Part shown: positions 5,303 to 6,441 of the stretch, in pieces
Layout: each line of letters opens with the position of its first letter
Position numbering within the stretch: the stretch's first letter is position 1
NCBI GenBank assembly: GCA_031263385.1
Contig: JAISFX010000057.1
Span: forward strand, 1-6,441
From: Lactobacillus sp.
Lineage (GTDB): Bacteria > Pseudomonadota > Alphaproteobacteria > RF32 > CAG-239
DNA length: 6,441 bases
Direction of reading: 5' to 3'
The notes under the pieces: model-generated
Databases searched by the model: none
What the model was told of the DNA's origin: nothing
Seen by the model: only the letters and a program-made list of their open reading frames with translations
Translations under genes and position numbers: made by a program

Positions 5303-5319
5303 GCTTTGTCATGCAAAGC
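5303..5319 (+). other. Small hairpin in the rplQ leader, repeating the GCTTTG/CAAAGC arms
   Basis: GCTTTG (5303-5308) pairs with CAAAGC (5314-5319) over a TCATG loop. The same six bases form the base of the large foldback (5140-5145 and 5234-5239), so the arms are interchangeable: 5140-5145 could pair with 5314-5319, or 5303-5308 with 5234-5239. The hairpin ends 14 bases before the rplQ Shine-Dalgarno sequence (AAAGGGA, 5334-5340) and could influence ribosome access. Function is inferred only. Confidence 0.45.
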
Positions 5320-5346
5320 AGTAGAGAATAATGAAAGGGAAATGTC

Positions 5347-5784
5347 ATGAGACATGGAATGAAACATAGAAAATTAAACATGGACACATTAGCTCGTAGA
5401 GCTTTGTTCTGCAACTTAACTAATGCTTTAATCACTCACGAGCAGATTACTATTACTGTTCCACGTGCTAAAGAATTGAGAACATTCATCGACAAGATGA
5501 TTACATTGGGTAAAAAAGGCACATTGTCTAACAGAAGACAGGCTCTTTCTTTCCTTCGTGATGAAGATTCTGTAAAGAAATTGTTCTCTACTTTGGCAGA
5601 GCGCTATAAAGATCGTAACGGTGGTTATTGCCGCGTGTTAAGAGCTGGTTTCCGTTATGGAGACGCTGCAGATATGGCTGTTATTGAACTCGTTGACAGA
5701 GATGTTAACGCTAAGGGTTCTGCAGATAAGGCTAGGGTTGCTGCTGAGAAGGCTGCACAGGTTGAGGCTGAAAAGCAAGCTTAA
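5347..5784 (+). CDS. rplQ: Ribosomal protein L17
   Basis: Encodes a 145-residue L17, a 50S protein near the polypeptide exit tunnel. The N-terminus [24 protein letters not shown] is diagnostic; [22 protein letters not shown] (about 38-59) and [23 protein letters not shown] (about 93-115) are the other conserved blocks. The core ends near residue 118; the last 25 or so residues are a low-complexity Ala/Glu/Lys tail ([11 protein letters not shown]), common in alphaproteobacterial L17 and probably disordered or helical. The ATG at 5347 follows AAAGGGA (5334-5340). It is the last gene of the alpha operon, separated from rpoA by an unusually long structured gap and followed by a strong terminator after 17 bases. 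Confidence 0.97.
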   Translation: MRHGMKHRKLNMDTLARRALFCNLTNALITHEQITITVPRAKELRTFIDKMITLGKKGTLSNRRQALSFLRDEDSVKKLFSTLAERYKDRNGGYCRVLRAGFRYGDAADMAVIELVDRDVNAKGSADKARVAAEKAAQVEAEKQA

Positions 5785-5801
5785 TAATTACATTAATTCT
5801 T

Positions 5802-5831
5802 AAAAGGAGGCTTTTTAGCCTCCTTTTTTTT
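5802..5831 (+). terminator. Rho-independent terminator of the alpha operon
   Basis: GGAGGCT (5806-5812) pairs with AGCCTCC (5817-5823) over a TTTT loop; four flanking A-T pairs (5802-5805 with 5824-5827) lengthen it to 11 bp, and it runs into eight T residues (5824-5831). It lies 17 bases after the rplQ stop. This is a textbook intrinsic terminator, and because A residues precede the stem it may also work weakly on the other strand. Confidence 0.95.
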
Positions 5832-5858
5832 GTTTTTTGTCTAGAGATGGAATATAAG
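5830..5858 (+). promoter_or_regulatory. Candidate promoter for the downstream unknown gene
   Basis: TTGTTT (5830-5835), a 17-base spacer and TATAAG (5853-5858) give a plausible vegetative promoter starting at the end of the terminator T-tract. Transcription would begin near 5865, about 22 bases before the ATG. The -35 match is only three of six, and the A/T-rich background makes chance matches easy; TATAAA at 5872-5877 is an alternative -10. The strong terminator upstream makes some promoter here likely. Confidence 0.4.
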
Positions 5859-5887
5859 GTGAATAGAAACATATAAATTAGAAAAAT

Positions 5888-6364
5888 ATGAATAAATTAT
5901 TGAGTTTTTTAGGCTGGACTAAAGAAGAAAAGCCGAGTTATTTCTCCCCCGAACAGGCAGATATGATTGCTGATGTTCTTATTGAGCTTATGAATGACGA
6001 GTATGGAAAGTTTGCAGCTAGTGGTGACGGGCTTATGAATATTACTCCTGTGCAATATGCGCCTTTGGCAATGGCTATAGTTGCTGCTCCTATGTTGTCT
6101 GGTAAAAATCGCGTACCTGAGGAGAAGGCGGCTGTGGTAAAAGAGCTTTTGGTAAAATTTTTACTGAAAAAGAAAGCCGAATATACCTTTTTCGCCAACT
6201 GGTTTTTGCCAGAAGAGCTTTGTAAGGTTCTTAAAAAAGCGGGAGTTAAGAAATTTGACCCTAAACATATGATACCTTGGAGCACATTCTTCACGGCTAA
6301 TGAAGAAGGTGTTATGGTATATGTTAAAGGGAAAGAAGTGGTTAATATGGCGTATAGAGCCTGA
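5888..6364 (+). CDS. Hypothetical protein, 158 residues, own transcription unit
   Basis: I do not recognise the family. The product looks soluble and largely helical: no signal peptide or convincing membrane span (the segment QYAPLAMAIVAAPML at 56-70 is short and probably a buried helix). Visible parts are a short N-terminal piece rich in Leu/Phe (MNKLLSFLGW), a predicted helix at 21-45 (PEQADMIADVLIELMNDEYGKF), a Lys/Leu-rich helix at 78-97, an aromatic region (YTFFANWF, 99-106), and a C-terminal stretch with PWSTFF (130-135) and two likely beta strands. A TAG at 5879-5881 blocks any earlier start; ATG 5888 has no clear Shine-Dalgarno sequence, so Met26 (5963) is a possible alternative. It sits between two strong terminators, so it is probably monocistronic. 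The antisense frame is Ser/Phe-rich and looks like a shadow. No function is proposed. Confidence 0.8.
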   Translation: MNKLLSFLGWTKEEKPSYFSPEQADMIADVLIELMNDEYGKFAASGDGLMNITPVQYAPLAMAIVAAPMLSGKNRVPEEKAAVVKELLVKFLLKKKAEYTFFANWFLPEELCKVLKKAGVKKFDPKHMIPWSTFFTANEEGVMVYVKGKEVVNMAYRA

Positions 6365-6372
6365 TATCTCTT

Positions 6373-6410
6373 GAAAAGCGGGTCGATAAAAAGGCTCGCT
6401 TTTCTTTTTT
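6373..6410 (+). terminator. Rho-independent terminator of the unknown gene
   Basis: GAAAAGCG (6373-6380) pairs perfectly with CGCTTTTC (6397-6404); four further pairs inward (6381-6384 with 6393-6396), two of them G-U, give a 12-bp stem with an 8-base loop, followed by six T residues (6405-6410). It lies 8 bases after the stop codon at 6362-6364. The + orientation of the T-tract supports the + strand gene as real. The remaining 31 bases of the window are A/T-rich and hold nothing I can identify. Confidence 0.9.
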
Positions 6411-6441
6411 GTTAAGTTTAATAAAAGTGTAACTTTATTTA

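Noticed and set aside
5938..6294. Open frame of 118 codons on the - strand opposite the unknown gene
   Set aside because: Ser/Phe-rich product typical of an antisense shadow; both flanking terminators and the candidate promoter favour the + strand gene.
1..6441. CRISPR arrays, tRNA genes, insertion sequences, phage or defence genes
   Set aside because: Looked for direct repeats with spacers, cloverleaf patterns, transposase motifs and terminal repeats; none seen.

Overview
The window is the downstream half of a bacterial ribosomal-protein super-operon: the end of the spc operon and the alpha operon. Every confident gene lies on the + strand. In order: the 3' end of rpsE (S5), rpmD (L30), rplO (L15), secY, adk, rpsM (S13), rpsK (S11), rpoA (RNA polymerase alpha), rplQ (L17), a strong Rho-independent terminator, then one short gene of unknown function with its own terminator. 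No tRNA, CRISPR array, insertion sequence or phage gene is visible.

The organism is most likely an alphaproteobacterium with a fairly AT-rich genome (my impression by eye, not computed). The order secY-adk-rpsM-rpsK-rpoA-rplQ, with no map, infA or rpmJ between secY and rpsM and no rpsD between rpsK and rpoA, is typical of that class. The RpoA N-terminus ([12 protein letters not shown]) and the four-cysteine adenylate kinase lid fit this assignment. A gut-associated Rhodospirillales-like lineage would fit, but that is a guess.

Layout: 1-824 holds ribosomal proteins; 1018-3073 holds the translocon channel and adenylate kinase; 3086-3138 is a near-consensus promoter (TTGACA, 16-base spacer, TATAAT) with an AT-rich upstream block and a GC-rich discriminator, which restarts transcription for 3243-5784; 5802-5831 terminates the operon; 5888-6410 is a separate transcription unit. 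The genes supply ribosome subunits, membrane-protein insertion, nucleotide balance and transcription, all tied to growth rate.

The genes are ordinary. The least explained DNA is between them. Five gaps (302-371, 825-1017, 3074-3242, 4018-4125, 5137-5346) carry inverted repeats. The best are a nested, roughly 100-base foldback between rpoA and rplQ, a foldback with a competing arm between rplO and secY, and a two-state leader before rpsM. A perfect 14-bp palindrome matching the FNR/FixK box sits upstream of rplQ. These are candidates for unreported r-protein regulatory RNAs; none is proven by one sequence. I see no clear sign of a new defence, mobile or biosynthetic system.
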